NCBI GenBank assembly: GCA_044235645.1
Contig: JBIIHQ010000019.1
Location: forward strand, 1 to 24,081
Length of the DNA: 24,081 bases
Source of the DNA: OMIW01 sp044235645
Lineage (GTDB): Bacteria > Bdellovibrionota_C > UBA2361 > OMIW01
Direction: 5' to 3'
Position numbers and translations under genes: made by a program. Shown in pieces: positions 15,174-23,676 of this stretch. A model generated the notes under the pieces. That model saw only the letters and a list, made by a program, of their open reading frames with translations. It had not been told where the DNA came from and did no database searches. Numbering within the stretch: the stretch's first letter is position 1; each line of letters opens with the position of its first letter.

Positions 15174-17810
15174 ATGAAAGGTGCAGATATCAGAAAGAGC
15201 TTCCTTGAGTTTTTCCAGAACAAGGGACACACCGTCGTCCCGAGTGCTTCGCTCGTAACCCTCGACGATCCGACGCTGCTGTTTACCAATGCGGGGATGA
15301 ATCAGTTTAAGGAGTGTTTTCTTGGTTCCGAAAAGCGCTCCTATACCCGCGCCGCCTCCGCACAAAAGTGCCTCCGCATCTCTGGGAAGCACAACGATTT
15401 CGAAAATGTTGGTGTGACCGCTCGGCACCACACCTTTTTTGAGATGTTGGGGAACTTCTCGTTCGGGGATTACTTCAAGTCCGATGCGATTCGGTATGCG
15501 TGGGAGTATGTCACGGAGCGGCTGGGGCTCTCTCGTGACCGATTGTGGGTGACGGTATTTCGGGAAGATGATGAGGCGGCGCGGCTGTGGCGAGACCTAA
15601 CCCCGGTACATCGGGGCAGGATTCTTCGCATGGATGAGAAGGATAATTTCTGGGCGATGGGTGAAACCGGGCCGTGTGGACCATGCTCGGAGATATTCTA
15701 CTACGTCGGTCCTGATGACGTTCCTCAATCGGAGGCGGCGTTTCGGCGGGATGATGGGTCATATCTCGAGATCTGGAACCTGGTCTTTATGCAATTCAAT
15801 CGGGCTGCGGATGGGACGATGACCCCCCTTCCGTGCCCCTCGATAGATACCGGAAGTGGATTGGAAAGGTTGGTTTCGGTTGTTCAGGGATTACCAGGCA
15901 ACTATGAGACGGATCTTGTGCGAGGGGTCATCAAGAGGGCTGAACAGCTCTCTGGTTTTGACTATGACGAGGGCTCTTACGGCTCGCAGGATCTGCGAGC
16001 CGATCTCCGATACGCCCGAAACGTCGCCTTTCGGGTCATTGGAGACCACTCCCGGGCAGCCGCATTCCTGATAGCTGACGGGGTTTTTCCGGGGAGCGAT
16101 GGACGAGGGTACGCGCTCAGAAGGATCATTCGGCGCGCGGTTCGGCATGGGAAGGTACTTGGTTTTAGGGAACCGTTCCTGGTTCATACCTGTGGAGAAG
16201 TGGTGTCGATGTTCGCTGATTCGCACCCCGAACTTGCTGCTGCCCGCGACACAGTCGCTGAGGTGATTAGAAACGAGGAGGCAAAGTTTTACGAGACACT
16301 TGAGGGGGGTCTTGAGGTGTTGCATCGTGAAGCCGAACGGCTCGGAGCAGGAGAGCCGTTTCCTGGAGCGACTGCATTCCTACTCCATGATACGTTCGGA
16401 TTTCCCCTCGATCTCACCGAGGATGCGCTCAAACCATTCGGGCGTAGCGTCGATGTGGCGGGGTTTCAGGCAGCGATGGAGGCTCAGCGCCACCGTTCGC
16501 GTGAAGATCGTCGCTCTAAGGGAATATCGTTCGAGGCGAAAAGTGTTGATCTCGAGGCCACGACCTTTGTTGGGTATGACCAAGCAGGTGGAGAGGGAAC
16601 CCTTCAGATGGTGATGCCATCTGGATCGTCAGAAGATCTCTTCACCCTCTTTTTTGATGAGACTCCCTTCTACGCAGAGTCGGGTGGTCAGGTTGGTGAC
16701 ACGGGAACTGTCTCAATAGATGGGCATTCATTTGACGTTGAGGAAACGATAAAGCTGCCGGCGGGACAGTTTGCTCATGTGGTGCGTACCTCGCAGGGGG
16801 AACTGCTTCGGACGCTGGTGGGTCAGTCCGCGGTGCTTCAGGTCGATAAAGAGCGTCGCTGTGCGACATCTATTCATCATACGGCGACTCATGTCCTTCA
16901 TCTGGGCCTCCGCACTATCCTGGGGAAACACGTCAAGCAGGCCGGCTCGTTGGTAACTCCTGAGCGGTTAAGGTTTGACTTTAATCATCACGCACCGATA
17001 TCGGACGAGCAGCTCCGTGAGCTGGTAATCTTTATGAATAGCTACATTCGGGCTAACCACGAGGTTATCACCTCGCTTTTGCCTATCGATAAGGCCCGAG
17101 CGCTGGGTGCGATGGCTCTTTTCGGTGAAAAGTATGGGGACATCGTGCGGGTGATTGAGGTTGGTCCCGACTCCCTTGAGTTCTGTGGAGGAACCCATGT
17201 CGTACGGAGCGGTGATATCGGCTCAATTGCAGTAGTGCGAGAGGGAGCGATCGCTTCGGGGGTTCGACGTATTGAGTGTGTCGCAGGAGCAAGGGCGGTC
17301 ACTCACGGTCTTGCCACCGGAGCAATTCTTGGGGGGATCGCGGGGATTCTCGGCACAGATGAGGGGTCTATTGAGGTCAAACTGCACGGGGTGTTGGCAA
17401 GAGAGCGGGAGTTGGGTCGAGAGATCGAGCGGCTCCGTGCGCGTCTTGGCTCGCTGACTGCCGACGCGCTTATCCGGGGGGGAGTGACTTCGCCCTCGGG
17501 TATCCGAGTTTGTGCAGATCTTTTCGATGATATCGACGGGGAGATCGCAAAAGAGGTCGTCGATATAGCTCGGGTGAAAGCTGGATCCGGGGTTATCATC
17601 GTTGGGATCAAGGGGGATCGAGGGGGAATGCTGCTAGCGGGTGCAACAGCCGATCTGAAGGGAAGGCTCCATATCGGTAATATCCTCAAAGATTCGGTCG
17701 CCATAGCAGGTGGCAAGGGGGGAGGAAGACCCGATTTTGCGCAAGCCGGTGGGCTTGATAAAGAGAAGGTGCGGGATGCGCTCGCAGCCTTTGTGAAAAG
17801 TGTCCCGTAG
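15174..17810 (+). CDS. alaS: Alanine-tRNA ligase
   Basis: 878 residues, full length for bacterial AlaRS. It charges tRNA-Ala with alanine using ATP and hydrolyses mischarged Ser- and Gly-tRNA-Ala. Order: class II catalytic core (from residue 1, with NAGMNQFKECF, AQKCLRISGKHNDFENVG and RHHTFFEMLGNFSFGDYFK), tRNA-recognition domain to about 450, editing domain with zinc-site HHTATHVLH (about 566-574) and CGGTH (about 668-672), then the C-Ala domain with a coiled-coil (about 740-765) and the Gly-rich end GGKGGGRPDFAQAGG. All motifs are intact. The ATG at 15174 has GCGGGG upstream. It is followed by a strong stem-loop and then phoH on the same strand. Confidence 0.98.
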   Translation: MKGADIRKSFLEFFQNKGHTVVPSASLVTLDDPTLLFTNAGMNQFKECFLGSEKRSYTRAASAQKCLRISGKHNDFENVGVTARHHTFFEMLGNFSFGDYFKSDAIRYAWEYVTERLGLSRDRLWVTVFREDDEAARLWRDLTPVHRGRILRMDEKDNFWAMGETGPCGPCSEIFYYVGPDDVPQSEAAFRRDDGSYLEIWNLVFMQFNRAADGTMTPLPCPSIDTGSGLERLVSVVQGLPGNYETDLVRGVIKRAEQLSGFDYDEGSYGSQDLRADLRYARNVAFRVIGDHSRAAAFLIADGVFPGSDGRGYALRRIIRRAVRHGKVLGFREPFLVHTCGEVVSMFADSHPELAAARDTVAEVIRNEEAKFYETLEGGLEVLHREAERLGAGEPFPGATAFLLHDTFGFPLDLTEDALKPFGRSVDVAGFQAAMEAQRHRSREDRRSKGISFEAKSVDLEATTFVGYDQAGGEGTLQMVMPSGSSEDLFTLFFDETPFYAESGGQVGDTGTVSIDGHSFDVEETIKLPAGQFAHVVRTSQGELLRTLVGQSAVLQVDKERRCATSIHHTATHVLHLGLRTILGKHVKQAGSLVTPERLRFDFNHHAPISDEQLRELVIFMNSYIRANHEVITSLLPIDKARALGAMALFGEKYGDIVRVIEVGPDSLEFCGGTHVVRSGDIGSIAVVREGAIASGVRRIECVAGARAVTHGLATGAILGGIAGILGTDEGSIEVKLHGVLARERELGREIERLRARLGSLTADALIRGGVTSPSGIRVCADLFDDIDGEIAKEVVDIARVKAGSGVIIVGIKGDRGGMLLAGATADLKGRLHIGNILKDSVAIAGGKGGGRPDFAQAGGLDKEKVRDALAAFVKSVP

Positions 17811-17822
17811 TCGCGCGAAATT

Positions 17823-17878
17823 GTGGTAAGACGAGTGTGAACATCGGAGTACATACTCCCTCTTTACACTCTTACTAC
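17823..17878 (+). repeat. Long two-tier stem-loop between alaS and phoH
   Basis: Outer arms: GTGGTAA (17823-17829) with TTACTAC (17872-17878), and GAGTGTGAA (17833-17841) with TTTACACTC (17863-17871). They are separated by a 3-nt bulge and contain two G-T pairs. Inside lies an independent hairpin GGAGT-ACAT-ACTCC (17846-17859). It begins 12 nt after the alaS stop. No T run follows, so it is not a classical terminator. It may be an mRNA-stabilising or processing structure, or a dispersed repeat unit. Confidence 0.6.
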
Positions 17879-18034
17879 CCGACTGCGAAGATGGGCGTAG
17901 CAGGGTGGTGAATATCATCATCCGGTGCGATCTGGAAAAGACTGTCGACGATGCTTCCATACGCATCCTGAGAGGGGGAGGCCTTCTCAAGCGATTATCG
18001 TTAAAGAGGGGCATTTACTCACGATGGAGTTCAT

Positions 18035-19033
18035 GTGACAAAACGAGGTAACTATCCGAGGGGGCAGCGTGCAGAGGCTGTCGTTAAGGTCGACGACACT
18101 TCGGTGTTGCAAGATCTTGTTGGTGAACAGGATGCTCATCTTAAAACCATTCAGCGGCTGCTTGAGGTTGAGATTGGGCGAGATGGAGCTAATCTAGTAA
18201 TTCAGGGAAACGATTCTGAAGTAGAGCTTGCTCGCGATCTGTTGACGCAGCTGAAAGAGCTCTTTGAGCGAGGAGAACATATTTGGGCGTCCGACATTGA
18301 GCGCTCAATCAAGATGCTCTCGCAGAATCGCAAGCTTCGTCTGTCGGATCTCTTTCGAGATCAGGTGAAGATATCAGGAAGAAAGCATCCGATAGTTCCG
18401 AAAACATTTAAGCAAAAGCAGTATATAGAGTCAGCGGAGACACACGATGTTGTCTTTGGTGTTGGCCCAGCTGGAACGGGAAAGACCTACCTTGCGATGG
18501 CGATGGCGGTCTCTGCCTTGATGAAAAAGCAGGTCAAGCGGGTGGTGCTTTGTCGGCCGGCGGTGGAGGCGGGGGAGAAGCTCGGATTTTTACCGGGTGA
18601 CATGGCCGAGAAGGTCAATCCTTATCTACGTCCTCTCTACGATGCGCTTCATGATATGGTCGATTTCGAGCGGGCTAAAGAGTTGGTCGAGCGAGGGATC
18701 GTTGAGGTCGCGCCTCTCGCATTTATGAGGGGACGGACGTTGAATAGCTCGTTCGTGATTCTTGACGAGGCGCAGAACACGACTCCCGGTCAGATGAAGA
18801 TGTTGCTCACCCGATTAGGATTTGGTTCGAAATGCTTTGTTACGGGTGATGTTACTCAGATAGATCTCCCCCGAGGTCAGATGTCAGGGCTCGTCGATGC
18901 GCTGCAGACTCTTCACGCCGTGGATGGGGTGTGCGTCGTGCGATTTTCCGATGAGGATGTCATTCGTCATCCGCTCGTGTCGCGGATTATTCAGGCGTAC
19001 GATCGTCGCGAGCAGGCCCGTGAAGTCCCGTAG
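18035..19033 (+). CDS. phoH: PhoH-like ATPase
   Basis: 332 residues, the PhoL/YbeZ type that pairs with ybeY. A small KH-like region occupies about 20-80 (LEVEIGRDGANLVIQG). The P-loop ATPase domain begins near 125, with Walker A GPAGTGKT (144-151), the RPAVEAGEKLGFLPGD signature (174-189), NPYLRPLYDAL, and Walker B FVILDEAQNTTPGQMKMLLTR (240-260). PhoH-like proteins are RNA-associated ATPases acting with YbeY in rRNA and RNA processing. The start is a GTG at 18035 with GGAG 6 nt upstream; the nearby ATG at 18033 runs at once into TGA. The gene overlaps ybeY by 14 nt. Confidence 0.96.
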   Translation: MTKRGNYPRGQRAEAVVKVDDTSVLQDLVGEQDAHLKTIQRLLEVEIGRDGANLVIQGNDSEVELARDLLTQLKELFERGEHIWASDIERSIKMLSQNRKLRLSDLFRDQVKISGRKHPIVPKTFKQKQYIESAETHDVVFGVGPAGTGKTYLAMAMAVSALMKKQVKRVVLCRPAVEAGEKLGFLPGDMAEKVNPYLRPLYDALHDMVDFERAKELVERGIVEVAPLAFMRGRTLNSSFVILDEAQNTTPGQMKMLLTRLGFGSKCFVTGDVTQIDLPRGQMSGLVDALQTLHAVDGVCVVRFSDEDVIRHPLVSRIIQAYDRREQAREVP

Positions 19034-19544
19034 TGTTGCATTCAACGAAGGCCCCCGTGAAAAGCTCGCCATCTTTGTAGCGGAGCGTCCGGCCCGATCT
19101 CGGATAAAAAAACGCGAGATCAAACGGCTGACGCAGGAGATTGTCGATGCGATAAAAGATCCACCATCATTTCAGCGCGGTGTTCGGGGGAGTGTGAGCA
19201 TACTCTTCTGTCACGACGATTTCATCCAAGAGCTTAACCGCGACTATCGGGGCAAAGATAAACCCACCGATGTGCTCTCATTCGCGATGGGTGATGGTGA
19301 TGAAGAGGCTCCATCGCTCGGCGATATCGTCATCTCCCTTGAAACGGCCGCTCGCCAACACGAAAAATATCACACTACCTACCCTCAGGAGATAGTCCGG
19401 TTGCTCGTGCACGGGCTTCATCACCTGCTTGGGTTCGATCACGAAGGAGTGAGCCGTGCAGTCGCACAGCGGATGCGCCGTTCAGAAGATGCCGTGTTTG
19501 CAATTGTTCGGGATCGGGCTGCCGGAGTGGTGAAGGTCGATTAG
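19020..19544 (+). CDS. ybeY: Endoribonuclease YbeY (16S rRNA maturation factor)
   Basis: 174 residues from a GTG at 19020, chosen because it is the first plausible start near the end of phoH. The 14-nt overlap points to coupled translation, and AGCAGG sits close upstream. The metal-binding motif H-x3-H-x5-H is complete in VHGLHHLLGFDHEG (His131, His135, His141). It is preceded by the family block LNRDYRGKDKPTDVLSF (72-88) and GDIVIS (101-106). YbeY is a zinc-dependent RNase used in 16S 3'-end maturation and ribosome quality control. It is convergent with the alcohol dehydrogenase gene, with only 26 nt between stops. Confidence 0.95.
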   Translation: MKSRSVAFNEGPREKLAIFVAERPARSRIKKREIKRLTQEIVDAIKDPPSFQRGVRGSVSILFCHDDFIQELNRDYRGKDKPTDVLSFAMGDGDEEAPSLGDIVISLETAARQHEKYHTTYPQEIVRLLVHGLHHLLGFDHEGVSRAVAQRMRRSEDAVFAIVRDRAAGVVKVD

Positions 19545-19570
19545 GGAACCCGTCTCCAACAATTTTTCTT

Positions 19571-20581
19571 TCAGTTGACTCCGCGGCAATCGAGCACCTT
19601 CCGATACCTCGCTTTCCCATCCTTAAGCTCCGCCAAGGCGAGGTTGACCTCGCTGAGCTTATATATTTCCACGGTAGGAAAGAGATGATGGCGCGCGACG
19701 AAATCAAGAAGATGACGCACCTGTCTTATTGAACCAAGCGGGCTTGCACCGAGAGACTTGTTACCACCAAGGAGAGAAAAGACCCCGACCGATACAGGAT
19801 TCAGGACCGCTCCGACGAAGTGAAGTTTCCCATGTGGTGCGAGGGCGTTGATATACCCGTTCCAATCGAGCGGGACGTTCACAGTTGAAAGGATGAAATT
19901 ATAGTATCCCCTCATTTCAGAGAGTTTAACCGAGTTTGAGGAATCGATTACTCGATGCGCCCCCATCGCGAGTATTTCATCGGTTTTTTGAGAGCTTGAT
20001 GAAAATGCGGTGACTTCGCACCCCCAGGCTCTCAAGAACTTTATTGCAAGGTGACCGAGGCCTCCTATACCGATAACGCCGACCCGATCTATCGGTCTTA
20101 CATGGTCGAGAATAGGCCCAAATACGGTTATGCCACCACAAAAGAGGGGACCGGCGGTTTCGGGAGGAATCACCTCGGGGACTGGGGTTGCCCAGCTGAA
20201 ATGACAACGAACTCTGTCTGAGAATCCTCCATGACGACCAACGATTATACCCTCAGAGCGAGAGCAGAGATTTTGATGACCCTCAAGACAAGATTCGCAG
20301 CTAAGGCATGACCGCGAGAACCACCCGACACCAACCCGTTGACCTATACTAAGGTCAGGAACAAGTGAGCCTTTTTCTTCCACCACCCCGACGACTTCGT
20401 GTCCCGGTACAAAAGGGTACATGGTTGAGCCCCAATCGTTGTTGAGCATACTGAGGTCACTGTGACAGATGCCGCAAAACTCTACCCTAATCTGAACTTC
20501 ATCGTCCTTGAGGGCCCCAGGATCAAATGAAAAGGCAGAAAGCTCTCCCCCGGGCTGATTGGCAGCGTAAGCCTTGAACAT
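19571..20581 (-). CDS. Zinc-dependent alcohol/aldehyde dehydrogenase (MDR superfamily, CAD/YahK-like)
   Basis: 336 residues. Catalytic zinc ligands: Cys39 in FCGICHSD, His61 in GHEVVG, and Cys148 in LFCGG. Structural zinc cysteines: C92, C95, C98 and C106 in SCLSCESCLEGHQNLC. The Rossmann motif GIGGLGHLAIKFLRAWG (171-187) is followed by TAFSSSSQK (191-199), whose serine-rich end of strand 2 suggests NADP(H). The protein most resembles the NADP-dependent aldehyde reductases Ahr/YahK and cinnamyl alcohol dehydrogenases. The natural substrate cannot be read from sequence. The ATG at 20581 has an AGGG ribosome site that lies inside a possible hairpin. It is a single gene with no functional link to its neighbours. 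Confidence 0.92.
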   Translation of the reverse strand: MFKAYAANQPGGELSAFSFDPGALKDDEVQIRVEFCGICHSDLSMLNNDWGSTMYPFVPGHEVVGVVEEKGSLVPDLSIGQRVGVGWFSRSCLSCESCLEGHQNLCSRSEGIIVGRHGGFSDRVRCHFSWATPVPEVIPPETAGPLFCGGITVFGPILDHVRPIDRVGVIGIGGLGHLAIKFLRAWGCEVTAFSSSSQKTDEILAMGAHRVIDSSNSVKLSEMRGYYNFILSTVNVPLDWNGYINALAPHGKLHFVGAVLNPVSVGVFSLLGGNKSLGASPLGSIRQVRHLLDFVARHHLFPTVEIYKLSEVNLALAELKDGKARYRKVLDCRGVN

Positions 20582-20591
20582 AACATGTTAC

Positions 20592-20625
20592 CCTGGAAAA
20601 ATCGGTTACACCCGAATCATCCAGG
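20592..20625 (-). promoter_or_regulatory. Leader hairpin covering the alcohol dehydrogenase ribosome site
   Basis: On the - strand CCTGGA (20625-20620) pairs with TCCAGG (20597-20592). An inner stem TCGG/CCGA has a 6-nt loop, and a loose 4-nt internal loop separates the two. The 3' arm contains the AGG of the ribosome site 10 nt before the ATG. It could limit translation until it is opened; this is inference from pairing only. The remainder of 20626-20712 shows no clear promoter or gene. Confidence 0.35.
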
Positions 20626-20712
20626 AGGTTTCTGAACGGTGCAAGAGTAATCCAGCCCCGCTGAAGCACGCATAAGATCGCAAAAACGATTATTTCCGAC
20701 GGATTCTAAATT

Positions 20713-21138
20713 TTAACCTTCACGCTCAACTTCGCATGGGCCGTAGAAGACTCCAGAGTGGAGCGGGCAATTAAGTGTCGGCCCACCACGAACGGAAAAA
20801 GAGGCTTTATCCGAAGAACAAAAAGAGATACGAGCGGCGAGTCCATCACCCACTCGGCATCCGAAACCGTCAGGCACCAACTCCACTTTATCCGAAAAAA
20901 TACCTGATTTAAAAATAAGAGCAGTCTCATCATCGGGTTTATCGATTCTGAGGACTCCTTGTTGGGACAACTCGCTTGGTGAAGTCGCCTCGGGGTTGAC
21001 GGTATTAGCGACATCTTGACTGATTGCTTGAGATTCTTCCGGAGGGGGGGCCCCATCCGTCGCTATCTCCTGCGAGTATCCTGATTTTGTGAAGAGGAAA
21101 ACAGTCATAAAGAGACAACACAAGTATTTGCCGACCAT
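20713..21138 (-). CDS. Small secreted protein of unknown function
   Basis: 141 residues; I do not recognise the family. It has a signal peptide (MVGKYLCCLFMTVFLFTKSGYS, cleavage likely around 22-24). A Pro/Glu/Ser/Gln-rich linker (about 25-62) follows, then a compact C-terminal part with four cysteines (94, 107, 124, 135) that could form two disulfides in the periplasm or outside. The two cysteines in the leader do not fit a lipobox. An excellent AGGGAGG ribosome site precedes the ATG at 21138. It starts 13 nt after the pilX-like gene, so it probably belongs to the pilin operon and may be an accessory or surface factor of the pilus. Confidence 0.75.
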   Translation of the reverse strand: MVGKYLCCLFMTVFLFTKSGYSQEIATDGAPPPEESQAISQDVANTVNPEATSPSELSQQGVLRIDKPDDETALIFKSGIFSDKVELVPDGFGCRVGDGLAARISFCSSDKASFSVRGGPTLNCPLHSGVFYGPCEVEREG

Positions 21139-21151
21139 TAAAACCTCCCTG

Positions 21152-22780
21152 TTACCTAAAATACTCCTGAATAGACCTTATTCTCAGCTGCATATCGACA
21201 TTCACCGCATTTCCTCCGGTCTCGTCATAATGGAGGGCACCCGAACCATTTGCAACTAATCTGTCAGCCATGATCCCCCCGTGGAAGGTAAAGTTTCCGG
21301 AGATAGTCACCGCCGCGTTAGGAGCAACCAAAAAGGAGTTGATGGTCGCATTTCCATTGAGAGTGAGGGGATATGACCCCCAGTAATTGAGCTTTAGCAT
21401 ATTGGGCGCAACCATCGATCCACAGGCACTGCTCTTCAACCCTCCAATCTGATTTCCGTTATAGGTGTCTCCCACTATCCGGTCGACGTACAAAGTAATC
21501 TGTTTACCACCATTGTCGTCAAATAGAACACGTGCGTTTTTCGCAATCTCCAGGTTTTTAATGTAGAAGGCAACGGGTGCTGAGCCGCTAAGCCCAGACC
21601 GGAATCGAGCCCATCCATTCGCTCCAATCTTCAGATTTTGCCAGCAGTTGTTGCGAATGGTTCTCGCCGGAGTTCCCGGGGGAGTATTTGTGGAGCTCGA
21701 AGGCTCTCGGATTGACTCTATCGTCTGAGCAGTTAACTCGGAGTAACCACCCGGGATCATGAGGTCAGGTGCAGTGTTGGGACACGCTGCTGAAAATGAT
21801 GAAGGGCTTAGGTTTAAGATCGGCGTTTGGCACGTCGAACCGGTGCATATGGTTCCCTTAACTGGGCATCCAGAGGCGAATGACGCACAAATAGGGCCCT
21901 CCCAAGGGCTACCGGTAGCGAGAGTAGACTTGGTTGTTACTGAACCAAAAATTGTAGAAGTCGAGTGAACGGCGATCGAGCCCTCGGACGCAATTGGACA
22001 ATTTGCCCGTCTGGCTTGAGATGAAAAATTGGGGATTGAAGTTGATGATTGGTAAGAGTCGCACGACTGTCTCATCTCGACGTGAGTTTTTCCGATAAAT
22101 CCCGATCCTGGCGCAGTTTGCATCTTACCGGTTACTATCATCGAAACATGACCTCCGCGTTCTGCAGCTTTCATCGCGTCAATTCGGAACACAGGTGAGT
22201 ATTCCGTTGAGTTGAGATTCGAGGGATCGAGAGGAATCGCATCGACAAGAGTGACGCGCACTTTTCCTCGTGCGAAAATCTGTTCCTGAAAGCTCTTTGT
22301 CGGCTGATACAATTCACCCGAAATCAGATCGTTCGATTGGGGAAACGCGGCGATTCCAAATGTTGACGGGTCTGAGTGGAGAATAGCTGAGTTGTTTGTT
22401 CCAGCTATCTTTACCCTCGTCGGGATGTTGAAGGAGCCAGAGTCATTTGATCCGACGGAAGGTATCGGATTACGAACAAAGGTTTTTGTAAAAACGCCTC
22501 CACTGAAGAGTGAACCCCACTTCCGAGAGGTCGCGTTGAGCCACTGGAAAGCCTCTTGAGCAGTAGCCTCGGCGTCCAAGTATTCCGTCTCTGCGGTCCT
22601 AACAGAGGCGATGGAGCCACGACCAACCGCAGACGCATTCAGTAATATCATCGTCAGTGAGAGAGAAAGCGAAAAAAGAACAAGGACGGCAACCAGAATA
22701 TATCCTTGTTCGGACGCTCGACGGCGATTTAATCGGAGTTTTCCAATTTTTCTTAAAATTGGAAAGCGAGATGAGCTCAT
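21152..22780 (-). CDS. PilX-like minor pilin with large C-terminal domain
   Basis: 542 residues, much longer than ordinary PilX (about 170-200). The class III leader reads EQG then YILVAVLVLF, so cleavage is expected after Gly26, with a hydrophobic helix at 27-47. Position +5 is Ala and not Glu, which is typical of PilX/GspK-type tip pseudopilins. The middle (about 240-330) is Cys-rich (SCDSY, ANCPIAS, ICASFASGCPVKGTICTGSTCQ). The last 140 residues, with LVAPNAAVTISGNFTFHGGIMADRLVANGSGALHYDE, resemble the beta-helix-like DUF7305 domain of PilX-N proteins. The ATG overlaps the pilW-like stop as ATGA. A perfect hairpin lies 15 nt inside the gene. Confidence 0.82.
   Translation of the reverse strand: MSSSRFPILRKIGKLRLNRRRASEQGYILVAVLVLFSLSLSLTMILLNASAVGRGSIASVRTAETEYLDAEATAQEAFQWLNATSRKWGSLFSGGVFTKTFVRNPIPSVGSNDSGSFNIPTRVKIAGTNNSAILHSDPSTFGIAAFPQSNDLISGELYQPTKSFQEQIFARGKVRVTLVDAIPLDPSNLNSTEYSPVFRIDAMKAAERGGHVSMIVTGKMQTAPGSGFIGKTHVEMRQSCDSYQSSTSIPNFSSQARRANCPIASEGSIAVHSTSTIFGSVTTKSTLATGSPWEGPICASFASGCPVKGTICTGSTCQTPILNLSPSSFSAACPNTAPDLMIPGGYSELTAQTIESIREPSSSTNTPPGTPARTIRNNCWQNLKIGANGWARFRSGLSGSAPVAFYIKNLEIAKNARVLFDDNGGKQITLYVDRIVGDTYNGNQIGGLKSSACGSMVAPNMLKLNYWGSYPLTLNGNATINSFLVAPNAAVTISGNFTFHGGIMADRLVANGSGALHYDETGGNAVNVDMQLRIRSIQEYFR
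22740..22765 (-). repeat. Perfect 11-bp hairpin inside the start of the pilX-like gene
   Basis: On the mRNA strand TTTCCAATTTT and AAAATTGGAAA pair without mismatch across a 4-nt AAGA loop. It encodes part of the prepilin leader (codons 6-13). It begins 15 nt after the start codon, inside the ribosome footprint region. Confidence 0.7.
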
Positions 22781-23676
22781 GAGTTCCTCGCGAGAATTAG
22801 ATTACGAAGAGCGACGGTTTCGGACGCTTGGGCGGTATAAGTAATTCCACTCCTGAGCGGTCGACGGCCCGAAGCGGACACCAGGACACGGATGCTAGTC
22901 AAAGAGGATCTAATTGATTCGATGGTGAGTGGAGGCTCAATCTCTCCTCCCGAAGAATCAAGATACAAGAAGGTACAGCTCCCTTGTTTTGATAACGTTT
23001 CTGAATAAACACCTGAAGTACGCAAAATACCACCTGGATTGGTGCAGGAAAGCGAGACCTCAGAGACTGTTTCTACCAGGCTTCCCGGGTTGAATATACT
23101 CCCTGCTCCTGATGTCACTTCGTCAATCGAAATGATTGTGGGCCCCGCGTTTACAACTCTTGCACGAGCTCCTCCTATCGTAGAACTTTGAGAGAATTCG
23201 CTGGTGATATTTGAAATATAAATTATCGAACCAGGGCGGACGCTCTCCGTTGACAGTACAGAAATCGATGAGTCTGTTGCGGTATTGAATGTACTGGAGA
23301 GGCTGCTGAATCGTCCATATTCATTTATTCGATAACGGATCTGGTCTCTGTTGGAGTCAGTCAATATGGGTAAACCGGCAGCCCCGATCGCGGGATCTGA
23401 GGGGTCAAAGCGGGGACTCATCAGTGGCATCCCGGAGCCTATTCCTCGAAGATCAGAGGCAATCAGGTGTACTATTTTTCGCGCATGATTGTTGGTGTCG
23501 GATATTATGAGACGGTCCGAAAGAGTTTTCATTGAAAACGTGAAGCTTGAGGCTGACCCGGCGATTACGAGAGCGCCGATCATAGTTGCCACCAAAAGCC
23601 CGACAAATGTTTCTCCTCTCTCACCCCGTGAAAGGGTGTTAAGTTGAAAAAATCCCCGAAGCCGTCCTTTTTTCAT
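22777..23676 (-). CDS. PilW-like minor pilin
   Basis: 299 residues. After a 21-residue basic leader (SRGERG) comes ETFVGLLVATMIGALVIAGSASSFTFSMKTL, a typical pilin N-terminal helix (about 24-44), and the PilW-type continuation HARKIVHLIASDLRGIGSGMPL (64-85). The processing site is unusual: Glu is at +1 where Phe/Met is normal, and Gly is at +5 where Glu is normal. PilW proteins are minor pilins of the type IV pilus priming/tip complex in the inner membrane. The ATG overlaps the upstream pilV-like stop (ATGA), and the downstream stop overlaps the pilX-like start, so the three genes are translationally coupled. Confidence 0.82.
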   Translation of the reverse strand: MKKGRLRGFFQLNTLSRGERGETFVGLLVATMIGALVIAGSASSFTFSMKTLSDRLIISDTNNHARKIVHLIASDLRGIGSGMPLMSPRFDPSDPAIGAAGLPILTDSNRDQIRYRINEYGRFSSLSSTFNTATDSSISVLSTESVRPGSIIYISNITSEFSQSSTIGGARARVVNAGPTIISIDEVTSGAGSIFNPGSLVETVSEVSLSCTNPGGILRTSGVYSETLSKQGSCTFLYLDSSGGEIEPPLTIESIRSSLTSIRVLVSASGRRPLRSGITYTAQASETVALRNLILARNS

